This document shows positions 34,376-47,500 of a DNA stretch of 64,000 nt, piece by piece. The translations under genes and the position numbers were made by a program. Each line of letters starts with the position of its first letter. Positions within the stretch are counted from its first letter, which is position 1. A model generated the notes under the pieces. It did not search any database. It saw nothing but the letters and a program-made list of their open reading frames with translations, and was not told where the DNA came from. Source of the DNA: Neodiprion pinetum (Eukaryota; Arthropoda; Insecta; Hymenoptera; Diprionidae); contig NC_060234.1 of NCBI RefSeq assembly GCF_021155775.2, positions 11,521,871 to 11,585,870 of the forward strand, written 5' to 3'.

Positions 34376-34905
34376 TACAATTGTGCCAATTATCTATATT
34401 CAATTATTGAATTTTTGTTGACAGAAAAATTAGTTTATTTTTATCACGTCTCATGTGGAAAATTGAACTTCCTACGAAAATATACAATACTTTATTCTTG
34501 TACAATGTCAATAATTTTTAATATTTTATTCACAGTTGATTATCATCATTCTAAACATAACAGAGAATAACGCGGAATTGGGAATATTATGTTTTTTTTT
34601 TTCTCAGGAAATTGGGAATGAAGAAAGTATACACGAAAATTTGTGCGAAATCAATATTTCTATTTATTTTATACTATTATTGAAAAAACATCATAATATT
34701 TCCAATTCTGCGTTATTCTCTGTTATGTGTAGAATAATGATAATCAACTGTGAACAAAATATCAAATTATTGACATTGTACAAGAAGAAAGTATTGTATA
34801 TTTTCGTGGGAAGTTCGATTTTCCACATGAAACGTGACAAAAATAAACTAAATTTTTGTCGATAAAAATTGAATAATTATGAATTGATGATTATAATTGG
34901 CACAA
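34376..34905. repeat. Palindromic MITE
   Basis: Two inverted arms of about 220 bp (34376-34600 and about 34685-34905) share ATTGTGCCAATTAT ends, TCATGTGGAAAATTGAACTT and AACAGAGAATAACGC. Similarity is high, with a short AT-rich centre. No coding content and no clear target duplication were found. Confidence 0.75.
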
Positions 34906-35414
34906 TCGTGATCCGTCTGATTGTAGAATGACGCTAAGCATAGAGAAATAAACAAAAAGACAAAAAAAAATTACATGTGGTAGTTCTGGAGTTTTTATCA
35001 AATCTTAGGAATCGCCTGAAATTTTAGTATAGTGTCGACACAACCTTCGTGAACCGATTCCTAAAGTTTTTATTCGATCCACTACTTAGTTTGTGAGATA
35101 AATGCAATTAAAAATCGGTCTCTTTGTACGCGATGCCTATACCTAACACGTGAACGGATAGGACTTTGCTCACGTTTTTCATTACAGACGCTAAACGGAT
35201 CTCAGGATTTTCAAATAAAACCACTCGTGTATGCAGTACTATTCTGTGATTATCATTTAAAAAAATGGCAATTTTCGACTACTTAGTTTCGGAGATATCG
35301 ACTTGCGAAGAATATTAATTCTATTCGACACGGAACGAAAACACAATCAGCTGTGGCGAAATGGCAACAGTGTACGCTGCGGCGAACTGATGGACGCGCG
35401 GTAAACACTGACAC
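34906..35414. other. Noncoding interval
   Basis: I see no gene, repeat or RNA here. It forms the left flank of the PIF/Harbinger element. Confidence 0.4.
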
Positions 35415-35918
35415 TTAAGGTCGAAGCACATAAAATTACAGAGGCCATGGGCAGAATGCAGAAGCCGTAGCGCATGCGCAATTGCGAAAGTCCAGTAGAG
35501 CCATATGGCTTCTGCATTCTGCCCATGGCTTATGGATTTTCAATCTACATAAAAATCCATAAGCCATATTCCATGGCATAACAAACACAGAAGCGTGCGT
35601 GATTGTACCACTGTTGATTACCTGCAACTCAAAAGAATAGGATATACATTTTAACAGACAGGTAGGCACTTTTATTGTTCAATAATTAATGTAGGTAAAA
35701 TTACATACTGGACATGGGTGTCAATATTTCGTCTTTTGTAAATACAACTTTGAATCCTGGGCAGTGTAACATTTTGAGGTTAGGCGGATTTACGTGCATG
35801 ATTTCTCCAACTCAAATTTACCACATGAATAATTTATTATCTAATTATTACAATACATCGGTTGTATGATGATTTTCTTTATATTCCATATGAATATTCA
35901 GATCTTGCCGTTATAGAC

Positions 35919-37420
35919 ATGGACAACGATCATACGGATTACTGTCGACGAAGCAATAATTCAAGGAATTTCGAAGACTGTGGAATGCAAGAAAATTTGG
36001 ATCCTCAAGTGGTACTGCAAAATCAAGAAGAGCGAGGTTTTGATGAAATCTTGATAGATGCGGTTAAAAGCTATCCGCATCTGTACGATACAAGCTGCAA
36101 AGACTACCGCGATGCCATTAAAAAAGAGAACTCCTGGGTGGAGATAGCCGGAGTTTTGAATGCGACTCGTCAGTATTATTTTTGTTTGCCAATGAAGTAT
36201 TCTTATATGAGCAACCTTGCTCACTCTAAATTAAGGTCGATGATTGAATTCGAATGACAGATTTCTCTTGCAGACATTTGCAATGTGATTTGCATCTCTA
36301 TCACTTTCTTTGTAATATATAATTCTTATCAATGTGTACTACACTCACATCACTTCATGAACTTCCACAAAAGCACACAATTCATCATTTTTAAGTTGAT
36401 CCTTTATCAAAAATAACTCGATGTGTAAAAAATAGATCAAATACTGAAAAACTGCTATGCTATTGTGCAATAAATGTTTTTAAACAAATTTCTCATAAAT
36501 TCAATTACAGCTCAAATTTGCTCCACTCGTTGGACTCGATTAAGGGAATCTTACTCGAAAGAAAAAAAAAAAAAAAATACTGAGAATAAGAGCGGAAGTG
36601 GAGCGGCTCAACGGCGAGGATTCGTACACTTCGAAGCCATGCGATTTATAGATAAATTCGTAAAAACTCGATCGTGAGATTTCTCATTTTTATATTTTGC
36701 AGACTCTTACATCATATTAGTAAAAAATTGTACTCTTGTGGATCTACAAATTGAATTAAATATCTCCTCAGATCGGTCAGCAATGTCAAGATGACACAAC
36801 CATTCAGTTCAACTCATCAGCAAAGCGAGAGTCGAAATCAGGCAATCTCAAAATGGGTGCAGCAGCAAGGCGATTTCACTTCGGAAATCCACAGCAGTTC
36901 ATCGCAACAAGATATCATCAATGTATCGGAATCAACAAATCGACCGACTCCATGCACGACACCCGAAGTGATGAATTTTGAGGAAGCGTCATCATCATCG
37001 TCTTTTTCAACAGATTTCACTGTGAACGAGTTTGAAAATCGATCAGCGTCCACGTCGAATGAATCATCATATCAGTCTCCACTAGCGTCACCCACAATAC
37101 ATGAAACTCCCAACACTTTCAAGAAACCACCATCATATACGAAGGGCAGATTTAATCCATATATAACGATAAAAAAAGACTTTAAAAAAAAAGAAGCAGA
37201 GAATAATGAATTTGAAGCATCTTTCATTAATTTTAATAAGGTAGTTACAGCGCATTTGGTAAATAAGAAAAAACCTGAACAAACATGTAACGATCACGAC
37301 CATTCTTTCGGCAATTTAATTGTGACAGAATTGAATAGAATGAAGGAGGATGAAAAAATCAATAAAAAACGAGAAATCCTGAAAATTTTATGGCAGAATA
37401 GTAGCCCCAAAAAAGATTAG
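35919..37420 (+). CDS. Harbinger accessory MADF-BESS DNA-binding protein
   Basis: Exons 35919-36168, 36511-36673 and 36772-37420 keep phase and sum to 1,062 nt (353 residues). A MADF (Myb/SANT-like) domain spans exons 1-2: LIDAVKSYPHLYDTS, SWVEIAGVLNA, then CSTRWTRLRESYSKE. Exon 3 is Ser-rich and ends in a BESS-like helix (FGNLIVTELNRM). In PIF/Harbinger elements a protein of this class binds the element ends and helps the transposase enter the nucleus. ATG 35919 is chosen because the upstream frame has only a TTG; an untranslated first exon may exist, since TATTCAG before 35901 resembles an acceptor. The first donor (GTCAGT) is weak. Confidence 0.75.
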
Positions 37421-37957
37421 ATAGTTTTTCTCCAATATATTTTTTTGCTATGGAGAAAGAACTTTTGGATGAGTTTGTCTACAAAGTGGTCAGGTGGAAT
37501 TAAACGTTGTTTAATTGGCTGTGTGAGTGACTATTAGATTATAAAAACATTAAAAACTGAAAATTATCATGTCTAGTCAAAGGCATTATCATGTTAAGTC
37601 ATATCATATAAATATAATATTTTTCTTCATTAATTCATTATCATATAAAGGCGAGACCTGTTGAAAATTTCTCATTACGGTAATTTCTACATATGTATAA
37701 GAGATTCTATTCTTAATTTTATATTTTTATTTAAGTCAGTTAACCACCAAACTTACCTGCAGTGTTCAAACTTAAAAAAAAACAGTGATTTTATGAATAG
37801 TGGAAATAACTTACAAACTGATGTAAGAATAATCCTTTTAATAAGATTAAGTATCGCATAATATGTTATTGTTGATGGTATATATTATTAGTGAAACGGG
37901 ACCAGCAATAAATATTACAATATAATATACAAGTGAGTCGTACGTCGATTAATTTTT

Positions 37958-39248
37958 TTAGTCTAGATTTTGCCCCCTAGTCACATAATCGTACTGCCAA
38001 TTTACCATTCCCGGTGGTGTTAAGAAATAATTGCTCAAAGTTTCTCTTACGTTTACTGCATATGCAATCCCATTTTCGATATTCTCGATAACTTCATCGT
38101 TGTTTTGAAACTGAATATTGTCACCTTCTTGGTGGCGGATGTAATTGTGTAAACACACAGTTGTTAAAATATATTTATTTATATTTTCTGGGATCGCAAC
38201 AATGGGTCGATTGTAAATTGCCCATTTTTTAGCTAAAATCCCAAACGAATTTTCTATTATACGCCGTGCTCGAGACAGTCGATAATTGAAGATATTTTTA
38301 CGTTCGCCAAGATAATTTCCTGTGAAAGGCCTCATCAAATGTTTACCGATAGGAAATGCTTCGTCTCCGATGAAAAAATAAGGCATTTGAATGTCGCTTC
38401 CGCTCAATTTGCTGGCTCCTTCAGGGATATTTAGCTGCCGGTTTTCAGGATTCAAGTCGCTAATTGCGAAAATTCCACCATCACTGTTCTTACCAGCGGA
38501 GCCGATATCAACTAGTGTGAATTTGTAATTATGATCACATACAGCCATCAGTACTACGCTGTATCTCTTATGATAATTGAAGTACAGAGTGCCAGAGTTG
38601 GGCGGACATTGTGCATCGACATGTTTACCATCGATCGCCCCCAAGCAATGTGGAAAATTCCATAGTTGCCAAAAGCCTTCAGCAATTTGTAAATATTCTT
38701 CTTTCGAAGGCGCTTGAAGATATCTGTGGCCAAGAACTCTCCCCAATGCGTCGCTGGTCTCTTTGATTATCTTATGCACTGTTGACAGACCAACACGATA
38801 AGCAAACGCTATGGCAGGAACTTTGTCTCTACTTAAAAATCTGAAAGGTAAAAATACATATGACGATATTGAATGGATACGTATTGTATTATACTTATTT
38901 ATCTACGTAGAATTACATCTTGACTTATACAAATTAATACCGTAGCGTCAAAGCGAGTCGTTGTTCAGGATTAATAGCACGTGGACTTCTTTTTAACAAA
39001 CTTGGATTTGCAATATCCAATAAGTTCTGGAATGATGGAAGTGTCATACGAGCATGTTTCCAGAACATCTGCGGATCAGTTTTCAACTCTTGAAAGAGAT
39101 TGTGGAAAGCACCCTGCTGCCGTCTGCGCATGTTAATTGGTCGGACCCACAAACGTCTGCGCCGCCGACGTATTCTCTCTCTTCGGCGATTTACCAAAAT
39201 TGCTCCCAGATAAACCGAGGAAATTAACAATAAATCAGAGTCATCCAT
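37958..39248 (-). CDS. PIF/Harbinger DDE transposase (HARBI1-like)
   Basis: Two exons fit on minus: 39248-38941 and 38840-37958, joined by a 100-bp intron (GTATTA...CTTTCAG) to give 1,191 nt and a 396-residue protein, the usual size for HARBI1-like nucleases. The N-terminus is Arg-rich (RRRERIRRRRRR), followed by a helix-turn-helix-like region (AIAFAYRVGLSTVHKII). The DDE core has GAIDGKHV, FFIGDEAFP and RARRIIENSFGIL, with all three acidic residues. CLHNYIR follows, as is typical. No stop or frameshift is present. It converges with the MADF gene, with stops about 540 bp apart. Confidence 0.88.
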
Positions 39249-39825
39249 TCCTATAATAAAAATTCATTATGATTCGAAATTCAATCTAAACAAAAAATAT
39301 AATTATATTAAAAATTTGAATTGTAAAAATCACTTAAACTGTAGAATGTCCAAGATAAAATACTGAGATTAATATATCGAACAAAACATTAACGAAGATA
39401 TTGTTCTTAATAATTGACCAAAAAATGAATTGGAGAAATCATGTGCGTAAATCCGCCTAACCTTAAAATGTTACACTGCCCAGGATTCAAAGTTGTATCT
39501 ACAAAAGACGAAATATTGACACCCATGTCCAGTATGTAATTTTACCTACATTAATTATTGAACAATAAAAGAGCCTACCTGTCTGTTAAAATGTATATCC
39601 TATTCTTTTGAGTTGCAGGTAATCAACAGTGGTACAATCACGCACGCTTCTGTGTTTGTTATGCCATGGAATATGGCTTATGGATTTTTATGTAGATTAA
39701 AAATCCATAAGCCATGGGCAGAATGCAGAAGCCATATGGCTCTACTGGACTTTCGCAATTGCGCATGCGCTACGGCTTCTGCATTCTGCCCATGGCCTCT
39801 GTAATTTTATGTGCTTCGACCTTTA

Positions 39826-40199
39826 CACTCGTACTTGCGACACAGGAGATTTGCGCTGTTGCCACGATTACTGCTCGTCGTGATCTAAATCATCTACTCC
39901 GTAACAGTGCGGTGTGTAAGAAATTTTTTGTTTTTCGTTTTGAAATAATTTCAAATTTTTTGTGGTATCAAAATATCTATTTGGAAATTCTTAAAATCTA
40001 ATTTTTTTTCATTCTCAGCTGTACTTTCAAATTTTTTCAATCAATCTTCAATTAACATAGATTTTTTAAGACCAAACGTGATATGAAAATATTTGAATGT
40101 TGAAAAAATTACTTCCTACAAATTTCAGAATAGATTCTTCGATATTACAAGAAATAAAAATATTCAGAGTGAAAACAATTGTTTTTACGGATTTCAACA
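39826..40199. other. Noncoding interval
   Basis: AT-rich sequence without a supported gene; it forms the right flank of the PIF/Harbinger element. Confidence 0.4.
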
Positions 40200-40450
40200 T
40201 ATATTATTTGGTTGTAAAAGAAATCGCACGTTTCTGAGGTTAGAATGGAAGGTTTGTATCGTCATCCACAACATACCCACTCAAAGATTTTTTCATGTAT
40301 CAATTTTGAAATTCCCGAAAATAGCCTTTTTCAAAATTTCAACGACGTTGAGGTAGCAGCAAAAAAATTTTTTTCCGCCCAGTACGTTTGCCCGAGCTAT
40401 TTTTCAGTAATAAGGTACAGAAAGTTCAGAGAACAACGACATTCTAGAAA
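40200..40450 (+). repeat. Dispersed repeat related to 33700-34130
   Basis: This segment matches, inverted, the repeat at about 33850-34100 (shared GAAATT-C-GAAAATAGCC and ATTTCAACGA-GTTGA). It is probably an arm of a MITE family; no full copy could be bounded. Confidence 0.45.
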
Positions 40451-40469
40451 GCAAGAATCCTATTTTCTC

Positions 40470-41056
40470 GACGGTGGTGCTGAAGATACGTCAAGGTCAA
40501 CTCCACTTTTTCAAATAAAACCATGTATTTTGTTTTCTATGACATTTTAACTGATTGAGACGAATTCAGTGACCTGGAATAATAACTTTCAAAAGATTCA
40601 CTAGTTTAGGCCCTTGCTCGGATTTGTGGCTCACTTCAAGTAATGAAATTTTGTCAAAATTTGTGGTATTTTTAAATAATATGTGATAAAATTGAAACAA
40701 TTGAGTGATTTTATTGATGTAATATTAAAGGGACAGATTCACGGAAGATTCCTTAAAAATATTCCGCAAAATTATTTAACTTCTGGATTTTTTTCTATCA
40801 AGAAATCATCAAAAAAGTTTGACCCCCAATTTTTGCAGGTAGACCCAAAGTATAAGTTGAGTGAATCCCTTAGAAGTGATTATTATTATTATTTGATTGC
40901 ATTTTTTAACTCTTTTTACACTTGACGTGACTAGAATGACTTCGTATTGTAAGTCACTGACAATGAATTCGTCGCAGTGAAAAATAATGTTGAAAAAAAT
41001 ACATGGTTCTGTTTGAAAAAGTGAAGTCCCTTGACGTAGTTTCAGCGCCTCCACCC
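40470..41056. repeat. Diverged inverted-repeat element
   Basis: 40470-40575 and 40945-41056 are inverted, diverged copies. Shared blocks include GGTGCTGAA, TACGTCAAGG, AACCATGTATTT and GACGAATTCA. The interior is AT-rich and noncoding. It looks like an old MITE. Confidence 0.5.
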
Positions 41057-42782
41057 GAGGAAAACAATCGTGTGCGGTGGGAGGACCCCTGTCAGGAACG
41101 CAGTTCCCTATGCTTCTTCTTTAACTCCGAATGTGATTGGATATGGAGATTTAGACTATTTATATTAGTATATTTTCGTCACGTCAAGAAAAAGCAGAAT
41201 ACTCCCTTCATCCGACTTTCTCTCTCTCTATACTTATATATTTATAAAATTATAAATTATAAAATTTCGAAATTGTACTCTTCAGCTAGCAAATTTTTCT
41301 CGCTATAAATATGATATGTTGTATTTCATATCAGCAAAAATGAACGGCCCGCCGTTCAAAATGGCTAAATTAATGTAATTCACATTAATAGCCACATACA
41401 GACGTCACATGTGTGCACATGTCAACAAGCTTCACACACAAAGTCAAAATATGTGCTATCGCGACGAACTTTAAAGAAAGGTATACTTATATACTGTAAC
41501 GTGTACGATTTTCGCCAAGAGCTCATCCATCTCGTAGACAGAATCGAAGCGTTATTGTGAGTATCTTTACCACTTGAACAAGTTGAAAAGATGAAATTTA
41601 ATTAAGTTGTGGCTTCCCTTTATTGTAGGAGAAAAGTATGGATCGATCTCGTCGACCTGAAACACCCTATTCTGATTTCTGATCTATAGATCAACTTAGA
41701 TTTTTGACGTCAAAGCGATTCCAGTTTACTTAATCGGAGATATGGTGGTATTGACCGGATCCTGACAACCCACTGTGAATCTCAAAAAGGTCCAAAGCGG
41801 CCGTCGTTATCCCTAGTCTCAACAACCGTCCTCGCCGATCGAAGCAGCAGGTGTTTTACGCCAGCTCTTCTCTGAAGTTATGCTATGCTAAAATCAACAG
41901 CTACCGACAAACCAGGATTTTTTACGTCGTGGTTGTTCATCAGATTTGGGATCCCCAAAAGTGTTCGCGGCCTCACATTTGTTACGTCAGAGCCGATCTC
42001 TCTTTGGGTCCACTCAGTGGTGTTTTATCCTGATCGAAGCAAGAAAACCTGACCTTGGCGGTTAAAAAAAAAAACAGAACCCTGTGTGATTTTGAACATC
42101 AGGTTTAATCAATGAAAACAATAGCTCAAGCGAAAGCACAGAAATAATTCGAGGAATCAATACAATGGAAAACAAAAATCATGCAAAGAACTTAAAATAA
42201 AAAATAGAAAATAAGTAAAATAATGCATGTATTCTTAGGTACGGCTCCTGAATTATTTGTCGTAAGCGCTATGCTTATACAACTTCTAACATTTGAATCT
42301 GCTTTCGCAAGATCTGGTCGCTATGTCAAAATTTTACTGTAAGTTTAAATTATAATATCCCTGAAGTGGCGTTATGCCATCCTACAAGTTAGTTGAAATG
42401 AAATGATTCCAAATTAGAGAACAGCCTCAAGACGAGACTGCCTCTTTACAATAACGTGTATGACTGCAGCGAGTGCTATGCTACATCTGAGTGCCGAGGG
42501 CACGTGAGACACCTGTATTTATACAATTCGTACTGTTCGAGGGCGGCGATATCTCAGTCGTCGGTCAGGTTGAAGCCTGAGTTTCACGTCGAAATCGTCC
42601 GTCCTCGTCTCGTCGTGTCTCGCGCTCGGATTTCCGCTCGCTAATCTTTGTTGATATTTTGTTCTGCTGCGCTGCCCGTCATGTATACCGCTCAGCTGAC
42701 CGTGTGTGCGTGTGAGTGCAGCTGGTCGTTATAATTTTGTCATTGAATATTAGGTTATTTCGTTTATAAGCATGGACGATTG
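41057..42782. other. Noncoding interval
   Basis: No gene, RNA or repeat structure is supported. A somewhat GC-richer part lies at about 41640-42030 and another at 42440-42720; neither has a credible coding frame. Confidence 0.4.
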
Positions 42783-43671
42783 GAGCATTCCAAGTGAAAT
42801 CTAGGAGTCATTGGCCTCATGTCATCGGATTTTTGCATAACTTTTTTTTCGCATTGATTCGACTTCAAAAGAAGCCTCATTTTTTGAGGATTTTCTCGCT
42901 ATTCCTTCAAGTGGCATGACGATCGTTTTTGTGTAAAAAAGGGATAACTAAAAAAACGCTATTTTTTAAATTCTGAAATTTTTTCCGTAGATTCTGAGTC
43001 AAAAATAAGTAATATCTATTATAATACGAAAGTGGGCTGCAACTGATTTATATTTTTTTTTCTACATTTTTTTCAAGTTGCGAAAATAGAAAAAAAAATT
43101 AAATAAATCAAATTCTAATGGTTTTTATCGGAGTGGAAAATAAAAAATTAAAAATGTCTTAGAAAATGTTGATATTTTGCATATTTTCCAAAACAAATGA
43201 GAAAAATCTTTTTATACCTTACCAAACGTTAAAGGTTTTTCTCATTTATTTTGGAAAATTCGCAAAATATAAAAATTTTTGTTATTTATATATATGTTCT
43301 ATTCTTCTTCTTTCTTTTCCATTCCTGTAAGGACCATTAGGATTTGACTTTTATATTTTTTTTTTATTTTCGAAACTTGAAGAAAATGTAAAAAAAAAAT
43401 GTAAGGCAGCCGCAGCCCACTTTTATATTATGACAGAGATTACTTATTTTTTACATAGATCCTGTGGCGAAAATTTCAGAATTTTAAAAATGGTTCTTTC
43501 AGTTATCCCTTTTTTTTACACAAAAACGATCTTCGCGGCACCTGAAGGAGTAGCAAAAAATTCTTTTAAAAAATTAGGCTTTCTTAGGAGTGGAATCAAT
43601 GCAAGATAAATAGTTATGGAAGGATCTGATGACATGAGGCAAATGACTCCTCGATCTCACTTGAAATGCCC
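42783..43671. mobile_element. Palindromic MITE (GGGGCATT terminus)
   Basis: The left end (GGAGCATTCCAAGTGAAATC at 42783) and the inverted right end (GGGGCATTTCAAGTGAGATC) match over about 50 bp, including GGAGTCATT and CCTCATGTCATC. Inverted similarity continues toward the centre (GTGGGCTGC at about 43032 against GCAGCCCAC at about 43413). It is noncoding and about 890 bp; the target duplication is unclear. Confidence 0.7.
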
Positions 43672-43692
43672 CATATATATATGTCAAATAAA

Positions 43693-43868
43693 GGTCAACG
43701 CGCTCTAGACGGAAGCGAAGCGCGGCAAAGCAAAGAAAACAGTGGCTATCACCCAAAGCATCAACAAAGTATTGTTGTAATTATGTTTCCTGAAAAAACA
43801 ATTGATGACAGCCACTACTTTGTTCGCTTCGCCGTGCTTCGCTTCCGTCTAGTGCGCGTTGACCTTAA
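43693..43868. repeat. Short inverted repeat pair
   Basis: AAGGTCAACGCGCTCTAGAC with GGAAGCGAAGC at about 43693-43725 is inverted at about 43840-43868, and GTGGCTATCA is paired with TGATGACAGCCAC. It may be a small MITE of about 180 bp. Confidence 0.5.
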
Positions 43869-43871
43869 TTT

Positions 43872-44535
43872 TATTTCTCTCAACCCCAATGATGCGAGAA
43901 TAGCTGCGATGACAGGACGGATTTACAACAGAACCACGTTGCAGCGACCAAATTTTGCTAAATGCTGCAAACGAATATATTAGGGACAACTACGAATTAA
44001 TTGCCTGCAATCACTTGGGCTTGCAAAAAATGGGATTATTTCACATATATATCTGCTCGCTTATAAACCAGCTAAAATTATGTTCAATGACAAAATCCTA
44101 CCGTCACTGAAATACCCTAAGTAAATTTGTTTTCATTTATATAAATGAACGTTTGACCAACAAACGTCGGATACGCACTATCAAACACCTACAATCGACC
44201 TACAAACGATTACGCATTGAAAAAAAATGAAAATTTGAGATACATAAAAATGCACTAAAATCAGTCATGGAGAAATTCCCTACTAATTCACTGCCGACTG
44301 TGACGTCATGCAGTCGATAGCCAACCGCGTGCCGTTTTACACTATCTCCGAACGCGGTTGCCAGTACTGCAAGTATATTTCGGAACACATCCTACATTAC
44401 TGTGGGTCAGTGGTGAAAAATTCAAATCTGCACACGTGACTATGCAGCGTGGTGAGCGCCTCGCCGAGGAACAACGCTTAGAAAATTCAATTTTTACCAG
44501 CACTATTTAATATAAGTTCCAGAATCCTTTTCAGT
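43872..44535. other. Noncoding interval upstream of the recombinase gene
   Basis: No gene is supported. It precedes the first coding exon of the recombinase gene (44536) and should contain its promoter; no specific element was recognised. Confidence 0.35.
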
Positions 44536-47500
44536 ATGTTTTCGCTCGTCCAATTTGATAACCTCGAGTACTACGTCACGCCGTCGAAGAAAGTCAAAGT
44601 TGTACAAGACGATATATGTCTTGTGAAATACAAACGTGGATCAAAATATGAAGCACATCTCATAGCTGTGGACGGTAAGAAATTTCTGAAAATATGAACA
44701 TCATAAACAACATTTTCTTTCATTCTGAGTCAGAAATGTTCGATTTCGATTGTTAATTAAGGTCAGTTAACAGACAATCGAGTCGTAAGATATTCACGCC
44801 AGTTCATAGCACAGGTTAATTTTTAGACTATCTACTAACGAAAATACACGTACTGATCGAATATAGTATGTATGTATGAATACATATATGAAGCATTACA
44901 CCTCAAATTGAACCGTGTGTAACTTCTAACAATTTATAGATTTGGTCCACAATTTTTCATGTTGTTCCAACTCTTAAGGACACTCAAAGTTTTGTAAATG
45001 ATAGTATTCACTAATATAAAGATGTTAACAAATTCTAGACAATATTGTATCAGATATGAAAATTATGAAGCCTAAATCCAGGGTGCGCCAACCGTTACTT
45101 TTATTTTTTTTTTTGTTTTTTAGTTTTTTTTTCCAGAAGTAAAAATTAGAAATAATCGGCCACAGCAGTTGAGTCTAGTGTAGGCTGCTGCTTAAACAAT
45201 TTTATATACAACCCAGCATCTATAATGAGAATTTTTCGGGGTTTGTCAACAGCATTTTTATTTTCATTATGTGTCTAAAAATCATGTTCTAGTTGTGAGT
45301 AATAAAATGCCTGATTTCTTTTTTTGCAGTGCATTTTTAAAAAGCTGGTTTATAAAAGATTCTATTCGAAAGAAATAAAATAAAATTAGGGCTTTTAGTT
45401 ACTTACAAGTCAAAGTTGATTCTTTATCTAAGGCAAAAGTGGTTTCGTAGAATCGTAAGAAATTCATAAATATCCTGTGTTAAAAAATATTCGAACAATA
45501 GAATACAATAGACTGCAGACAGCTGCTATTAATTTCTTCAATTCTTGCTCCTCGCATTTTGCTCAGTAATAAATAGACGCCAACGTCCAGCTCTTTCTAG
45601 GTCTAGACTTCAAAATTCAGATATCTGACACAAAATTTTTGAGATCCTTCAACTACAGTGAATGATGTATTCATTTGCGAAAACGATAAGTAAAAGAAAT
45701 GAACTCAAGAGAATCTTTGAAATTATCTTACTGCCATTGAAAGTTGAAACAACAATATGTTACATCGTAGACCAAATTTAAGAGGTTGTGGATTAGACTC
45801 AAGTCGATTTGACGTGAATTGATCTCAACGTGGAATTGTATTGTCATGAAATTTTTCTGAAGTTAAATATTCCATATGTGTAATAAGGTGTCCCATATTT
45901 AGGGTGTTCACAAATTTCTTAATGGGTACCCCTTAAATCTTTTGCACACTCTCGGAATAAAAAAAAAGTCGGAATTTCAAGGTGTGCGATTCGTTGAGAT
46001 AGCACGGTGTGATGATGTGAATTTTTTCTCAGATAGTAGCAGTAATGAACATTGAAATATCGCAGAATTTTTCTTGGCCCAAGTGGTAATATAAAATAAA
46101 TAAAGCTTGGTGGGTTTAGACGGTCATGACAGTTTATTTGGTGCTGACGTTTCGGTCGATGCAAAAAGGTCGACTTTCATCAAAGCCTAGTTAACAAAGT
46201 AAACAATAAAGATAAAAAATACACATGCTATCATCTACGTGAGAGTGATATTCTAATTTTAAACGGAGATCACATTTTGTAAGCTAATATTCACATGATT
46301 AATTCCCATATTTTATGAATAAGTGATAAATTGAATAACATTCAAATTATGCATAGTTTACATGTTGGATTTTCATTTTCAATATATAAAAATGTTCACC
46401 TTGGTTAATACAGAACCTGGTAACTTCAACATGTTGGTCTATTTATCAAATTTGAACATTCTTATCATAATTAACTAAGATTGTATATTACGTTAAGTAG
46501 CTTGGTGTACCTCATTAACAAATTACTTTCTAATCAATGTTATAAAGTTTAAACCAGAGAAAATTGTTTTGAGCTCAAGAATCAACTCGCACGTAGATGA
46601 TACCATGTGTATTGTCTATTTTTATTGTTTATTTGGTGAACTAGGCTTTGAAGAAGGTCGACCTTTTTGCATCGATCCCCAAGCGTCAGCACCAAATAAA
46701 CTATCATGACCGTTTACACCTACAAAGCTTTATTTATTTTGAAATATCGCAGTTGGAGATTTTTTTCAACATTATCACTTTAATAGTAAAATATTTACTG
46801 GGAACATGTCTGTAACACATGTATTTCAATTTAGGAAACCCACTCTGTGTTCGGCACAGGTTAGAGTTGGGATAAAAATATGAAATATTAAGCAATTGTT
46901 CTTGAATTATCTGAAGAATATTTGGGGGGTATGTGTTGAAAAATTTGTCAACACCCCAACTGTGGGACACCATAATGTATAATGCTAATTGTATAAAATT
47001 TGTTTTCGAAATACTAGAAAAAAAAAATTCTTATTTTTTGACGGCAAGAGATTCATACTGGCAAACACAGAATTCATCAGGATTTTTTCAAAAAGATCAA
47101 AATGGGTTGTGATTTTACTGTCATAAAATTTCGAGCTCAGAAGGACTGAATACATGTATTTCGTTGTGGAATGATATGTTAATACACAAGTCTGCGAAGA
47201 AATATTTTATTTCAGGCGCATGGCATGTTTTTGGTAAATATTGTATTTTTGAGTTTGCTGAATCCAAAAATGACTTCTATTTTTCTCCATCACGTAAAGT
47301 ATTTTTGCAAAAAAAAGGTGTGTGCATGAGAAAAGCATAACAATGATGAAAAACTACCATTTAATCACAATGAATTGAACATTTTGTATGAAATTAAACA
47401 AACAATTTTCTCATGGAATGTACTGAGTATTCCGTGTTGATTCTTTTTGTCTATAAATATTTTCTTCTCCCCTTTCATACTTTTCCGAACACGCTTCTGC

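Larger units (their letters stand above)
35418..39822. mobile_element. Complete PIF/Harbinger transposon
   Basis: The 3-bp direct repeat TTA flanks the element (35415-35417 and 39823-39825), the usual PIF/Harbinger target. Terminal inverted repeats of about 394 bp (35418-35811 and 39430-39822) begin AGGTCGAAGCAC and differ at roughly seven positions. Two genes face each other: a MADF-BESS DNA-binding protein on plus and a DDE transposase on minus. Both appear intact. Total length is 4,405 bp. This is the most complete autonomous element in the window. Confidence 0.93.

Noticed and set aside
35862..35918. TTG start of the MADF frame at 35862
   Set aside because: A non-ATG start is unlikely, and TATTCAG just before 35901 looks like a splice acceptor; ATG 35919 is preferred.
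33701..40560. Related open frames at 33701-34090 (minus) and 40093-40550 (plus) as a small gene family
   Set aside because: They lie in copies of a noncoding dispersed repeat, and the similarity extends beyond the frames.
46105..46250. Calling a hammerhead ribozyme
   Set aside because: The first conserved box differs from the consensus, so it is listed only as a finding.
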